Shown piece after piece: positions 10,342 through 20,456 of a DNA stretch of 58,367 bases. The position numbers and the translations under genes were made by a program. The stretch comes from Desulfurococcales archaeon (lineage in GTDB: Archaea > Thermoproteota > Thermoprotei_A > Sulfolobales > Fervidicoccaceae), in assembly GCA_027014955.1 (NCBI GenBank), contig JALWDA010000073.1:76926-135292 (forward strand). The letters are read 5' to 3'. The number at the start of each line of letters is the position of its first letter. The first letter of the stretch is position 1. The notes below the pieces were generated by a model. The model was not told the origin of the DNA. It ran no database searches and saw nothing but the letters and a program-made list of their open reading frames with translations.

Positions 10342-12351
10342 TCAACCCTCTTTTTCCTCCAGTCCCTGAGCCAGGATCTCGGCCACATCCTTGACCTCAA
10401 AACCGAGGTCACCAGCCTCGCTCCTGAACATGGCATTGCAGAAGGGGCAGGCAACGGCGACAATCTTGGCACCCGTGCTGGCAGCTTCTTCGGCCCTTAT
10501 TCTGCTTATCCGCTTGCCTTTCTTGAGCTCGAAGAACCCATGGGCTCCTCCCGCCCCGCAGCAGAAACTCCTTTCCCTGTTTCGGGGCATCTCCTTGAGC
10601 CGAAGGCCCTTAACGTTGCGCAGCAGGTTCCTTGGCTCATCGAAATGCCCGTTCCACCTGCCCAGGTAGCAGGGGTCGTGGTAGGTCACATCCTTGTACG
10701 CGTTAGCGACTGGTGTTGGTAGCCTGCCCTCCTTTACCAGCTGGTCTAGGAGAAGGGTGTGGTGGACTACTTCCAGATGGTAGCCGTAGAGTGGGTACTC
10801 GTGCTTGAAAACATTGTAACCATGGGGGCAGTTAACGAGAAGTTTCCTAAACTTGTACCTCTTAAGGGTCTCATAGTTGGTCTTTGCAACCTCGGCGAAC
10901 ATGAGCTCATCCCCTGCCCTCCTTACCGGTTCCCCACAACATTGCTCCTCAGCGAGGACTGCGACCCTTAGACCCGCGGATTTCAGTAGTTTTAGAAGGC
11001 TCTCGCCCACCCCCCTAAGGTTGGGATCGTAGGACACGTTGCACCCGGTCCAGTAGAGGATGTCGTACTCCTCTCCCTCCTTCGCCACCTCCGCCAGTCC
11101 CCTCTCCTCGAGGCTCCTTATCCACTCCTCACGGTCTACAGGGTTCATGCCATACGCGTTACCCGTCCTCATAATGTTATAGGACAGCTGGAGGAGGCCC
11201 TCGGGCACATTCTCCCCCTTGGCGTAAAGACCCCTCCTGGCGTCAAGGATAGTCTCCACATGGTGTATGTCTACGGGGCACTCATATACACATGCGCCGC
11301 ACATCACACAGGACCAGAAGACGTCGGGCTCCATTATCGCTTCTATCCCCTTGTCCCAGTCCCCCTTGTCCATGGCCTGCCTCATGTCGAGGATCATCCT
11401 CATTGGGGATAGTGGCTTTCCGCTTATGTTCGCAGGGCACGCGTTGTGGCAGCGGGCACATTTCGTACACGCGTCGTAGTCCATCCTCTGCTTCCAAGTT
11501 GTGTGGGAGAGCTTGACTATACCCAGCTCCCCTGTCTCCACAGCCTTCTCCAGATTGTCCACCGGCTTGAACGCGGAGGGATGTTCCAGCCTAGAGTAGA
11601 AAATGTTCAGGATGCCGCCGACAACTATGTGGGATAGTTTGGTGAACGGCAGGAGGGCAATCCCGGCCATTGCGATACCCAGGTGGAAAAGCCACAGCCC
11701 CCTGTAGAGCTGACGTAGGTCATCCCCATCCATTCCCTGGAAGAGCCCCGACAAATACATGCCTATGGGGTCCCAGTAGCCTATCCACTCCCTCCTATAG
11801 ACAAGCGTGTTAATAGCATCCAGAATAAAACCTGTAACCAGAATCACTCCGAGAAGCAGCAGCACAGCGTAGTCCTCACGGGACTGTGGAAGACCCGTGG
11901 TCAGGCCCCTCGCCCTTCTATAAAAAGCCAACACTATGCCAGCAAGAGCCATAAGGCCTCCAGAGACTGCCATAAGCTTAAAGGCCCTATAAACACCGTC
12001 CACGAGAAACCTCCTGTCAAAGAATCTTAGCGTAATGTCGAACTCGATAGCCCTTAGAACCGTAGCTATGAAAAGAAGGAGCATCCCATAGAAGATCAGA
12101 GCATGCATGACTCCCTCGAACATCTTCTGGAGAACCTTCGCCTGAAGCAGCGAGTGAGACATGAGCCTCCCTAGGCGCTCTCTAATCCTGTCGGGCTTGG
12201 GCAGGTAGAAGGCCTTGCCAAACCACCTTCTTGAATACCTTGAGAACCCATACAGAAGAACAAAGGCGACGGCAAGGGTGAAAACGTAAACAAGAGGCTC
12301 GAGGTCCTCGACGTAGAGGAAGTGTTCAATGCCCACAAGGCTGATGGACAA
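10342..12351 (-). CDS. Membrane Fe-S oxidoreductase: NarI-like transmembrane domain + 4Fe-4S + CCG domains (HdrD/EtfD-like)
   Basis: 669 aa; N-terminal TM segments, CTKCARCHNACP and CVMCGACVYECP ferredoxin motifs, CCG domains (EEQCCGEP, RSFCCGAGG). Confidence 0.85.
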   Translation of the reverse strand: MSISLVGIEHFLYVEDLEPLVYVFTLAVAFVLLYGFSRYSRRWFGKAFYLPKPDRIRERLGRLMSHSLLQAKVLQKMFEGVMHALIFYGMLLLFIATVLRAIEFDITLRFFDRRFLVDGVYRAFKLMAVSGGLMALAGIVLAFYRRARGLTTGLPQSREDYAVLLLLGVILVTGFILDAINTLVYRREWIGYWDPIGMYLSGLFQGMDGDDLRQLYRGLWLFHLGIAMAGIALLPFTKLSHIVVGGILNIFYSRLEHPSAFKPVDNLEKAVETGELGIVKLSHTTWKQRMDYDACTKCARCHNACPANISGKPLSPMRMILDMRQAMDKGDWDKGIEAIMEPDVFWSCVMCGACVYECPVDIHHVETILDARRGLYAKGENVPEGLLQLSYNIMRTGNAYGMNPVDREEWIRSLEERGLAEVAKEGEEYDILYWTGCNVSYDPNLRGVGESLLKLLKSAGLRVAVLAEEQCCGEPVRRAGDELMFAEVAKTNYETLKRYKFRKLLVNCPHGYNVFKHEYPLYGYHLEVVHHTLLLDQLVKEGRLPTPVANAYKDVTYHDPCYLGRWNGHFDEPRNLLRNVKGLRLKEMPRNRERSFCCGAGGAHGFFELKKGKRISRIRAEEAASTGAKIVAVACPFCNAMFRSEAGDLGFEVKDVAEILAQGLEEKEG

Positions 12352-12464
12352 GCCTAACCCCTCCCTAGAGCCAGCGGGCTCTGACAGGCTAGAATATCAG
12401 TGTCGAAGATATAAATCGTCAGCGACAATAAACAAAACCCAACATCCCCTAAGGGGCGTCAATC

Positions 12465-13655
12465 TTGTTCATACTCCAGGTCTACAAGCTTCTCGATGAC
12501 AAGAGATTCCAAGAGAGTATAACGAGGGCCTCTAACAACGCCCGCCATGGGGTCTCAAAGGCGCTCAAGGAGAACCCTTGGCTGGAGGAGCTGGCTGCGA
12601 GGATAAAGGAGGTAGGGGACCAGGTAATCAGCAACCTGGAGCACTATATAGACAAGACCATAACCAGTCTCCAAAGAGCTGGTGCGGGGGCACACCTGGC
12701 CAGAGATTCGAGAGAGGCGCTCAGGATATTCGACGACCTTACGCCGGATGTGGACCTTGTTGTCATGTCTAAGAGCATGGCGGCGGAGGAGATAGGGTTG
12801 AGGGAACACCTTGAGAAACGAGGGGTGGAGGTCTGGGAGACCGATTTGGGGCAGTTCCTAGTACAGCTTGAGAATGGGAAGCCCATGCACACCATAGCTC
12901 CAGCAATACACATAACCCGCGCCAAGGCCAGGCGGTTATTAAGCAGGCTGGGAAGGGATCCGGGCAGTGAGGAGCCGGAGAAACTAGCCCATGCTGCCAG
13001 GGAGTTTCTCAGGGGAAAAATACTATCCGCTAAAACGGGGGTCACCGGCGGCAATGCGATAGCTGCTGATACCGGGAGCCTCGTGTTGGTTGAGAATGAG
13101 GGAAACATTAGGCTGGTATCAGGTGTTGTCGAGCATCATATTGCAATAGTTCCGGTCGACAAGATACTACCCGACCTAAGGACGGCGCTGGACATGGTGC
13201 TCGTCCAGTCCGCCTACGCGGGTATATTCCCCCCAACCTACATAAACGTGATAACCGGGCCCAGCAGCACCGCCGACATAGAGCACAAGAGGGTTCTTGG
13301 CGCCCAGGGGCCTCGCAGGCTGGACGTAATATTGCTCGACAACGGGCGCCTAAGGGCCAGCAAGCACCCCGTTCTCAAAGCCCAGCTAAGGTGCGTGAGG
13401 TGCGGACGCTGCCAGTTCGAATGCCCCGTTTGGGAAAAACTCGCTAATCACTGGGGCGGCCCCGTTTACGGGGGGCCCATGGGGCTCAACTGGACTTCAA
13501 TCGTGCATGATCCCGACCTCGCTAGCGAGCTTTCCTTCTACTGCCTCCTCTGCGGCCGCTGTAGCCAGGTCTGTCCCGTGTCCATTCCTCTGGATGACAT
13601 AATAAGATGGCACCGTACACGGGTTTGGAAAGAGGGGCACTCTGGGGAAAACTAA
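12465..13655 (+). CDS. LutB-like LUD-domain iron-sulfur protein
   Basis: 396 aa; GNAIAADTGSLVLVENEGN, GPSSTADIEHKRVLGAQGPRRLDVILLDNGR, ferredoxin motifs CVRCGRCQFECP and CLLCGRCSQVCP. Confidence 0.85.
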   Translation: MFILQVYKLLDDKRFQESITRASNNARHGVSKALKENPWLEELAARIKEVGDQVISNLEHYIDKTITSLQRAGAGAHLARDSREALRIFDDLTPDVDLVVMSKSMAAEEIGLREHLEKRGVEVWETDLGQFLVQLENGKPMHTIAPAIHITRAKARRLLSRLGRDPGSEEPEKLAHAAREFLRGKILSAKTGVTGGNAIAADTGSLVLVENEGNIRLVSGVVEHHIAIVPVDKILPDLRTALDMVLVQSAYAGIFPPTYINVITGPSSTADIEHKRVLGAQGPRRLDVILLDNGRLRASKHPVLKAQLRCVRCGRCQFECPVWEKLANHWGGPVYGGPMGLNWTSIVHDPDLASELSFYCLLCGRCSQVCPVSIPLDDIIRWHRTRVWKEGHSGEN

Positions 13656-13691
13656 CAATATTAACATTCCAAAGCCAATATACTAGACCCG

Positions 13692-14873
13692 GTGTCGGGC
13701 TTGAAACTGCATGAGTACCAAGCTAAGCAGTTCTTCGCCAAACACGGGATACCTATACCCAGAGGGAAGCTGGCCACAACCCCTGAGGAAGTAGAGCAAG
13801 CCGCCCGCGAGCTTGGTGGCAGAGTGGTCCTGAAGTCACAGATACTCGTAGGAGGCCGTGGCAAGGCGGGTGCGATAAGGCTGGCAAACTCTCCCGAGGA
13901 GGCCCGCAGGGTGGCTGAGGAGCTGTTCGGCCGGGTCTTTAAAGGCCATGTTGTTAAGAAGATCTACGTGGAGGAACAGCTTGACATAGCCCGTGAGATG
14001 TACGTGGGCTATGTGCTTGACCGTGCTAAGAAGGGCTTCACGCTCATTGTGAGCAGTGTTGGGGGGATGGAGATAGAAGAGATAGCGGCGAGACACCCTG
14101 ACAAGATTTCCAAGACAACCATAGATCCCGTCTATGGGCTATGGGACTTCCAAGTGAGAAACGCCCTTTACAAGGCGAGCATGCCCAATGAGTACTTCAA
14201 AGAGGTTTTCAGAATAGCAAAGAAACTGTATGAAATACTAACCACCTATGAGGCAGAGTTGACTGAGATAAACCCCCTGGTCGTGACAGGAGAGGGGAAA
14301 ATAGTTGCGGCGGACGCCCGTCTTAACATAGACGACAACGCCCTCTTCCGCCACAAGGACCTGGAACAGCTCAGGGACTACACCGAGGAGGACCAGCTCG
14401 AGAGAATAGCAGTCGAGAGAGGACTGAACTATGTCAAGCTGGACGGAAACATAGGAGTGATAGCAAATGGCGCGGGCATGTCCATGGCCACCATGGACCT
14501 CATCTACATAATGGGAGGTAAGCCGGCCAACTTCCTCGACGTGGGAGGCGGCGCGAGTAGCGAGGTAGTGAAAAAAGCCATAGAGACAATACTGATGGAC
14601 AAGAACGTCAAAGTGATATTCATCAACATATTCGGGGGAATAACCCGGTGCGACGAGGTGGCAAGGGGCATAGTCAAGGCCCTCTCCGAGATGGAGATTG
14701 GGGTACCAATAGTCATTAGGCTCGCGGGCACCAACGAGGAGGAGGGCCGTAAGATACTTGAGGACTTCATACGTGAGACGGGCATAAAGTTGCACATAGC
14801 CAAGACAATGGAGGAGGGAGCGCGGATTGCTGTTGAACTAGCCCGTAAAATAGAGGAGGGAGGTGAGGCCTGA
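13692..14873 (+). CDS. sucC: Succinyl-CoA synthetase beta subunit
   Basis: 393 aa; [51 protein letters not shown]. Confidence 0.95.
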   Translation: MSGLKLHEYQAKQFFAKHGIPIPRGKLATTPEEVEQAARELGGRVVLKSQILVGGRGKAGAIRLANSPEEARRVAEELFGRVFKGHVVKKIYVEEQLDIAREMYVGYVLDRAKKGFTLIVSSVGGMEIEEIAARHPDKISKTTIDPVYGLWDFQVRNALYKASMPNEYFKEVFRIAKKLYEILTTYEAELTEINPLVVTGEGKIVAADARLNIDDNALFRHKDLEQLRDYTEEDQLERIAVERGLNYVKLDGNIGVIANGAGMSMATMDLIYIMGGKPANFLDVGGGASSEVVKKAIETILMDKNVKVIFINIFGGITRCDEVARGIVKALSEMEIGVPIVIRLAGTNEEEGRKILEDFIRETGIKLHIAKTMEEGARIAVELARKIEEGGEA

Positions 14874-15751
14874 TGGCGATAATAGTAGATCGTAACACCA
14901 AGGTTATTGTACAGGGCATAACTGGTAGCCAGGGGCGCTTCCATACTGAAAGGATGCTGAAGTACGGCACCCGTATAGTAGCTGGTGTAACCCCGGGCAA
15001 GGAGGGTCAGAGTGTGCATGGTGTCCCGGTTTACAATACTGTGGAAAAGGCAGTAAAGCAGACAGGTGCCGACGCTAGCATAATATTCGTGCCCGCCCCC
15101 TTCGCAGCGGATGCCTTCATGGAAGCCGTTGAAGCAGGGCTAAAAACCGTGGTAGTGATAACAGAGGGCATACCCGTGCATGACGAGCTGAAGATGTACC
15201 ACAAGGCAAAGAAGGAGGGAGTAACACTAATCGGTCCAAACACTCCCGGTATTCTCAGCGTTGGTGAGACACACCTAGGAATAATGCCCACGCACGTTTT
15301 CAAGCCAGGACCGGTGGGCATAGTGTCGAGAAGCGGGACCCTCACATACCAGGTAGGTGCCTACCTAACCAGCTTGGACGTCGGCCAGTCAACAGTCCTC
15401 GGCATCGGAGGCGACAGGATAGTTGGCCTGACTTTTGTGGAAGTGCTCGAGAAATTCGAGAAGGACACCCAGACAAAGCTAGTCATTCTAATAGGCGAAA
15501 TCGGAGGCACGGCTGAAGAAGAGGCAGCAGAGTACATAAAGAGCAAAATGACCAAACCCGTTGTGGGCTACATTGCTGGAATAACTGCTCCCCCCGGGAA
15601 GAGGATGGGTCACGCGGGGGCCATAATAGAGGGGGGGAAAGGGACGGCTGAGTCGAAGATAAAAGCCCTGGAGAGCGCAGGGGCCAAGGTCGGTAAGACT
15701 CCTCTCGAGGTAGCGCAAATAGCAAAGCAAATACTAGAAGGGGACCAATAA
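14873..15751 (+). CDS. sucD: Succinyl-CoA synthetase alpha subunit
   Basis: 292 aa; [47 protein letters not shown]; overlaps sucC stop (TGATG). Confidence 0.95.
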   Translation: MAIIVDRNTKVIVQGITGSQGRFHTERMLKYGTRIVAGVTPGKEGQSVHGVPVYNTVEKAVKQTGADASIIFVPAPFAADAFMEAVEAGLKTVVVITEGIPVHDELKMYHKAKKEGVTLIGPNTPGILSVGETHLGIMPTHVFKPGPVGIVSRSGTLTYQVGAYLTSLDVGQSTVLGIGGDRIVGLTFVEVLEKFEKDTQTKLVILIGEIGGTAEEEAAEYIKSKMTKPVVGYIAGITAPPGKRMGHAGAIIEGGKGTAESKIKALESAGAKVGKTPLEVAQIAKQILEGDQ

Positions 15752-15912
15752 AACCCCTCCAGGATAGAAGTCCCCCTAGTTTTTAGGGAGTAGGTTACCC
15801 ACATATTTCTCAGGATTGTAGTATTGTAATTTGTAAGAGTTTCCCAACAATCCAAGGCCAGTCAATTAGCATTGCAGGTACGCGCGGAATAGCCGCCAGT
15901 ATGGGTCGTTTT

Positions 15913-16812
15913 TCATGCCTTGAACGGATTACCTTTCCAGAGGCGTTTCCTAAATGCCTCCAGGGGCTCTGGCTCCCTTCCCATGTATTCAGCCGCAGTC
16001 ACTAGCCTAACGCCCAACCTCTCAGCCTCCTCTACATGCTGACGTATCCTCTCCCGGTACTTAGGGTCCCTCACCAGATGGTGGTCTGCGATTAACGTTT
16101 CGGGTTTCAGGGTCCTTATTATCTCGAGCATGCCTTCAAGCCCCTGCTTAACTGCCTGTACCGGGACCTTGTAACCCGCGAAGTAAGTGGGCGGGCCCCC
16201 AAGGATAACGAGCTTTGGCCGGGGTGTCCGCCATCTCCTGAGAACCTCCAATGCAGCAGCATCTGCTGGCCCCTGTACGTCGCTTGTAAAGATAAGCGTC
16301 TCGTCACCGCATTGGAGTCTCACCATGAGGACCTTGCCTACCCTAGTGCCAGGCTCTCCGTGCCACACGGGTGGGGAAAACTGTATCCTGAGGTCTCCCA
16401 GCTCTATAGTCTCGCCGTCAGCGTATATAACGCGGGCAGTCTCAGCGACTCCTGATTTCTCCAGGAAGAACCGGGCTCTGGACCTTTGGCTGGAGTTGAT
16501 GTCCTTCAAGGGGTGTTTGACCAGGAGGATTTTCCCCTCATAGGACCCGGGGTGGTCCCTCATATAATGGTCATAGTGATAGTGGGTGATGGTAACCACC
16601 TCGGAGGACTCCAACGCCCTCAGTGCCTCTCCCCGTAATTCCCTAAGCCTATCCGTCTCAAGAGGGTGGGGTGGTAAGCCAAAGCGTGTGGGTGCGAGGG
16701 AAGCGCCGAGGTCGAGACCCACCTTTACGCTACACATTTCCACCTGAGTTGCGAGACTCCTTACCCCCATACTATCCGCTGCGATTATCCTGACACGCAA
16801 CCCTGGCGCCAC
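15913..16812 (-). CDS. UPF0282-family metallo-beta-lactamase-fold protein
   Basis: 299 aa; N-terminal AADSMGVRSLAT, THYHYDHYM metal motif, ADHHLVRDPKYRERI. Confidence 0.8.
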   Translation of the reverse strand: MAPGLRVRIIAADSMGVRSLATQVEMCSVKVGLDLGASLAPTRFGLPPHPLETDRLRELRGEALRALESSEVVTITHYHYDHYMRDHPGSYEGKILLVKHPLKDINSSQRSRARFFLEKSGVAETARVIYADGETIELGDLRIQFSPPVWHGEPGTRVGKVLMVRLQCGDETLIFTSDVQGPADAAALEVLRRWRTPRPKLVILGGPPTYFAGYKVPVQAVKQGLEGMLEIIRTLKPETLIADHHLVRDPKYRERIRQHVEEAERLGVRLVTAAEYMGREPEPLEAFRKRLWKGNPFKA

Positions 16813-16850
16813 CTACCTGGTTGAAAATAGAGGCGGGACGGCGCAAAAAC

Positions 16851-17498
16851 CTAACCATTCTCTCCCTGCTTAATAGTCCTAGACATTATGTATCGGCCCT
16901 GTAGGTACTGGACCTCTGCGAGCAGGAGGGACTGGTCCAAGAGGTTATGAGCCAAGGCCCTGAGGCCAGTAACGAGCAGGCTCAGCCTATCCCTCAGCCC
17001 ACTGGGCCTGTAGCCATTAACCCTAATAACACCCCATATGTCGCCCAATAGGCATAGAGCGAGGAAGACAAGCCTTAGCGCAGCCAGGTATGTTAGCCCG
17101 ACCCCAGGTGACGCTTTGGATAGTAGCCTAACAATGGCTACTGTGTCTATCATACTATACGCGACGAGACCCCCAAACGTGAGAGCCGCCAATCTCACCA
17201 CTCCCAGTAACAGGTGCTCGGGGGAGAACGTGCCTACGAGTAGCTGGAAAAAAGACGCGGTGGCTACGAATACACCTGCAAACACTAGTAAAAACCTAGC
17301 CGCGGCCAACAGCATAGCAAGCGAGCCCACGGCAAGACGGGCAACGAGGACTATTAAGAGCATGGTGATGAGGAAGGGGCTTAACGTGAACGCAGAGATC
17401 CCTATGAATAGCATTAGGAATAAGGGTAGTAGGGCACCCCTAATCATTCCTCTATTCTCGGAGGAGTTTGCTTGCATCGCGTTACAGAGAGAGGTCAA
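16851..17498 (-). CDS. ECF transporter T component (EcfT-like membrane protein)
   Basis: 215 aa, strongly hydrophobic; follows ECF ATPase; RLVFLALCLLGDIWGVIRVNGYRPS region resembles EcfT coupling region. Confidence 0.7.
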   Translation of the reverse strand: MTSLCNAMQANSSENRGMIRGALLPLFLMLFIGISAFTLSPFLITMLLIVLVARLAVGSLAMLLAAARFLLVFAGVFVATASFFQLLVGTFSPEHLLLGVVRLAALTFGGLVAYSMIDTVAIVRLLSKASPGVGLTYLAALRLVFLALCLLGDIWGVIRVNGYRPSGLRDRLSLLVTGLRALAHNLLDQSLLLAEVQYLQGRYIMSRTIKQGENG

Positions 17499-18795
17499 CT
17501 AGGCCCCCTCCATGATTAATGGCATAAACTTTGTCGAAGAACCCCTCCGTCTCCCAGGGTCTCAGCATGGCAGCTAGAACGATGCCCCCAGCATCCCTGA
17601 ACCTCTTGAGCGAGTCCAATACCAGCTTTCTCAGCTCATTGTCCAACCCCCTCAGAGGCTCGTCCACAACGAGTATATTGGGGCCTTCCATAAGGTGCTT
17701 CGCGTATAGAAGTATCCTTGCTTCGCCAGTACTTAGGGTGTAAGGATCCCTGAGCCTATCCCCCCAGAGCCCAATTTCCTCCAACACCTTCCCAACGTCA
17801 TGGCCGGCCCTGCCCGCGGGGTATTTGAGCTCCTCTAGTATGGTATTCTTGAAGAAAACGTGGGAGTGGGGGGAGGGTATTATTCTTAAATCACCCTTAC
17901 TATACACATGGCCTCTACTGCATTTCATAACGCCGCTCGCAAGCTTGAGCAGGGTGGTCTTACCGCTTCCGTTGGAACCGGTTATCGCTACAGCGTCCCC
18001 AGGCCCCAGTTTTAGTGATAGTTCTTTAAACAAAGGCCTTCCCGGATAGGCGAAACTACAGTCTTCGAGCACAAGGCTGGCCTCACCCACAGGTTCCCGC
18101 GGCGAGGGAAGCTTCTTTGCTATGGTTTTGCTGATTTTTGGGAGGCTTAGCATAAGCCTTCCCGAAGCGGTCTCCCCCCTGATGTCGTGCATGGTGGCAA
18201 CAATGGTGACTTTCCTATTCCTTGAATGAGCCTCAATCAGGGAGGTTATCCTGTCCATGTTCTTGTCATCTAGGTTGGACCGGGGCTCGTCCATCATTAA
18301 AAGCCTACTCTTCTTGGCACTGAGCGCTAGGAGTGTTATTACCAGATACTTCTCTCCGTCTGAAAGAACGTCTACAGGCTTACCCAGATGAGGCCTAAGG
18401 GCCTCCCACACCTCCTCGGCTGCCTGGTTCAGCGCGAGCTCGTCACGTACCCAGTTTGTCAGGAATCTTAATGTGGGCGGGTTGGGCACGAGGTCTAACA
18501 TGCCCTCCAAAGCCGCCTGTTGGGGGGTCCTACCCCATATTCTTATCAGAGCATCCGCATTATACCCCTTGTATACGTTGGGTATCAGACCAGAGAGTGT
18601 CTTCAGGAGGGTTGTCTTACCACTGCCAGTATCGCCTGCAATCCAGTAAAGTCCAGGCTCACCTATCTCAATATCAATGTCTCTTATGATGACTTGTCCT
18701 CTCGGGGAGACTATTTTAGAGATCTCTGCGTATAGAGCTTGACCGCCCGTCTCCGAATCCCCTCTCAACAAGCTGTCTGTAAAGTCCGGATGCAA
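17482..18795 (-). CDS. ECF transporter ATPase with two fused ABC domains
   Basis: 437 aa; two Walker A (GDTGSGKTTLLK, GSNGSGKTTLLK), two signature regions (LSDGEKYL, LSTGEARI), two Walker B; true start may be downstream of 18795 because the call overlaps bioY by 80 nt. Confidence 0.88.
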   Translation of the reverse strand: MHPDFTDSLLRGDSETGGQALYAEISKIVSPRGQVIIRDIDIEIGEPGLYWIAGDTGSGKTTLLKTLSGLIPNVYKGYNADALIRIWGRTPQQAALEGMLDLVPNPPTLRFLTNWVRDELALNQAAEEVWEALRPHLGKPVDVLSDGEKYLVITLLALSAKKSRLLMMDEPRSNLDDKNMDRITSLIEAHSRNRKVTIVATMHDIRGETASGRLMLSLPKISKTIAKKLPSPREPVGEASLVLEDCSFAYPGRPLFKELSLKLGPGDAVAITGSNGSGKTTLLKLASGVMKCSRGHVYSKGDLRIIPSPHSHVFFKNTILEELKYPAGRAGHDVGKVLEEIGLWGDRLRDPYTLSTGEARILLYAKHLMEGPNILVVDEPLRGLDNELRKLVLDSLKRFRDAGGIVLAAMLRPWETEGFFDKVYAINHGGGLVDLSL

Positions 18796-19381
18796 TTAGA
18801 ACTGCCAGAGGATGGTCTATCAGAAGGTCCTCGGGGAGGAATATGAGGACACTAGCCGCGAAGGCGAGGAGCCATCCATCCGCGTCTATTCCCAGGTATC
18901 CCAAGGATGACAGCGACCACTCATACAGTGGGGAACCGGGGATGGCATAATATGCGAAAACAGCGAATCCCAGCAAATAAGTGGGTAGCATGCCCAGGGC
19001 TGAAAGGATAACCAGTGCCGCCTTATCGGCTGCGCTAAGCCTGGTTAGGTCCTTCCCACTCTTTCTCAGGAAAGCGCGCGTAAGTATTGATACTATGGGT
19101 GCGCTGACTAGGAAGCCCCATAGATAACCCGCAGTGTACCCGAACAACACGGGCAACCCGCCTCTAAATCCCGATGCAAGTGGAAGGCCGAGGCCGATGA
19201 GCATTATGTATATCAGCATAGAGTAGAAGGCGCCTCTCGGGGATAGTAGGAGCCCTGTCAGGACAACTGCTGTGTTTTGGAGAGTGTAGGGTATTGGTCC
19301 AATCATTATCCGGAGTTGGGCCGTGATAGCCGTTAGGACGGCCATTAGTGGTATCAGGGCTTTCTCGGCGTGGCTGTTCAT
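18716..19381 (-). CDS. bioY: BioY-family biotin transporter S component
   Basis: Start at the internal ATG (MNSHAEKALIPLMAVLTAITAQLRIMIGPIPYTLQNTAVVLTGLLLSPRGAFYSMLIYIMLIGLGLPLASGFRGG...GYTAGYLWGF); BioY hallmark P.T.Q...V...G..L.P..G....L.Y...G..G.P. Confidence 0.88.
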   Translation of the reverse strand: MNSHAEKALIPLMAVLTAITAQLRIMIGPIPYTLQNTAVVLTGLLLSPRGAFYSMLIYIMLIGLGLPLASGFRGGLPVLFGYTAGYLWGFLVSAPIVSILTRAFLRKSGKDLTRLSAADKAALVILSALGMLPTYLLGFAVFAYYAIPGSPLYEWSLSSLGYLGIDADGWLLAFAASVLIFLPEDLLIDHPLAVLIASGLYRQLVERGFGDGRSSSIRRDL

Positions 19382-19514
19382 CCCAGGCTGTCCCTGCTGG
19401 TGTTTGTCTTTACATTTCCTGTGAATGGAGGTAATCTTGTTTGTGAGGATATTGTGTGGTGTAATAGATGTAATAGAAAAACTATATAAAAACCAGTAAA
19501 TAATATACATTAAA

Positions 19515-20345
19515 GTGCTTGAGCGTATCAGAGTGAGTGCAATGGAGGGGAATACTGGGAAGGCAGCACACAAGACCCTGTCACAGACACTCGCGCTAAT
19601 CCTTCTAACCCTGATAATAGTAACCTCTATAGTAGTTATACACTCGACCATTGCGAACTTCGGGATAGCACTGGGGGAGGACAGCGGGACCTCTCTCCTA
19701 GGTGGCGCCCTAATAGAAGAGGTAGTCCCGCTGGTTGATGAAAAAAGGCCCAACTACTGCTACGCCATAGGAATAGTGGTTAGGAATCCTACCAGAGAGC
19801 CCATAAGCTCTGACCTCAACCCAGTATTCATTAAGACAGATAAGCGCACGATATTAGGCGAGCGCGTCTTTTCATGGAAACGGGAGACGATAGAGCCCGG
19901 AAGCTCGTTTACAGCAATATACTATCCCAGCATGCGCATAAACCCCGATCATGTAGAGATAAGACTATCCCCAGGCACAGCCTCGTCTGGCATAATAAGA
20001 AAACACATGCCCTGCACACTTGGAAGAGGAGGCACAGTAACACTATCCAAGGAGAGCGAGGAGACCAAGACCCTAAGACTCGGCAACGTCTCCATAACCC
20101 TATGGCTCAGCAATACAGGTTCCAACAGCATCATGGTCTGGTTCAATATAACCGTGAACACCACCCTACCCCCGGGAAGTATAAGAGGAGAGGTCATGCT
20201 CCGCGAGACTCCAGGACACCCACTGGGACCAGTTTTCCACAACCCAACGGAATATGTCCCTGGAGAGGTCTATATGGGCTACTTAGGCCCCGTAAGCCTA
20301 GGGGGTTACGAGAAAGTGACGGTTCTCTGGAGCCTTCTACGCTAG
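19515..20345 (+). CDS. Secreted/pilin-like protein with single N-terminal hydrophobic helix (paralogue of 20457-21401)
   Basis: 276 aa; KTLSQTLALILLTLIIVTSIVVIHSTI N-helix; LIEEVVPLVDEKRPNYCYAIGIVVRNP is shared with the next gene; start may be ATG 19541. Confidence 0.65.
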   Translation: MLERIRVSAMEGNTGKAAHKTLSQTLALILLTLIIVTSIVVIHSTIANFGIALGEDSGTSLLGGALIEEVVPLVDEKRPNYCYAIGIVVRNPTREPISSDLNPVFIKTDKRTILGERVFSWKRETIEPGSSFTAIYYPSMRINPDHVEIRLSPGTASSGIIRKHMPCTLGRGGTVTLSKESEETKTLRLGNVSITLWLSNTGSNSIMVWFNITVNTTLPPGSIRGEVMLRETPGHPLGPVFHNPTEYVPGEVYMGYLGPVSLGGYEKVTVLWSLLR

Positions 20346-20456
20346 AGCCGTCCTTGGTACCATATCTTAGGTTTAAGTTAAGAGAAAAAATAAAAATATT
20401 ACTTCATAGAAACAAGTATAATAAATACATATTATTGTATTCACAATGGTGCTAGC

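Noticed and set aside
14238-14795. 185-aa minus-strand ORF antisense to sucC (also 14504-15019)
   Set aside because: Shadow ORFs inside a recognised succinyl-CoA synthetase gene.
19382-19753. N-terminal extension of the BioY ORF
   Set aside because: It overlaps the divergent promoter region and the start of the plus-strand pilin-like gene; the BioY-like sequence begins at MNSHAEKALIPL.
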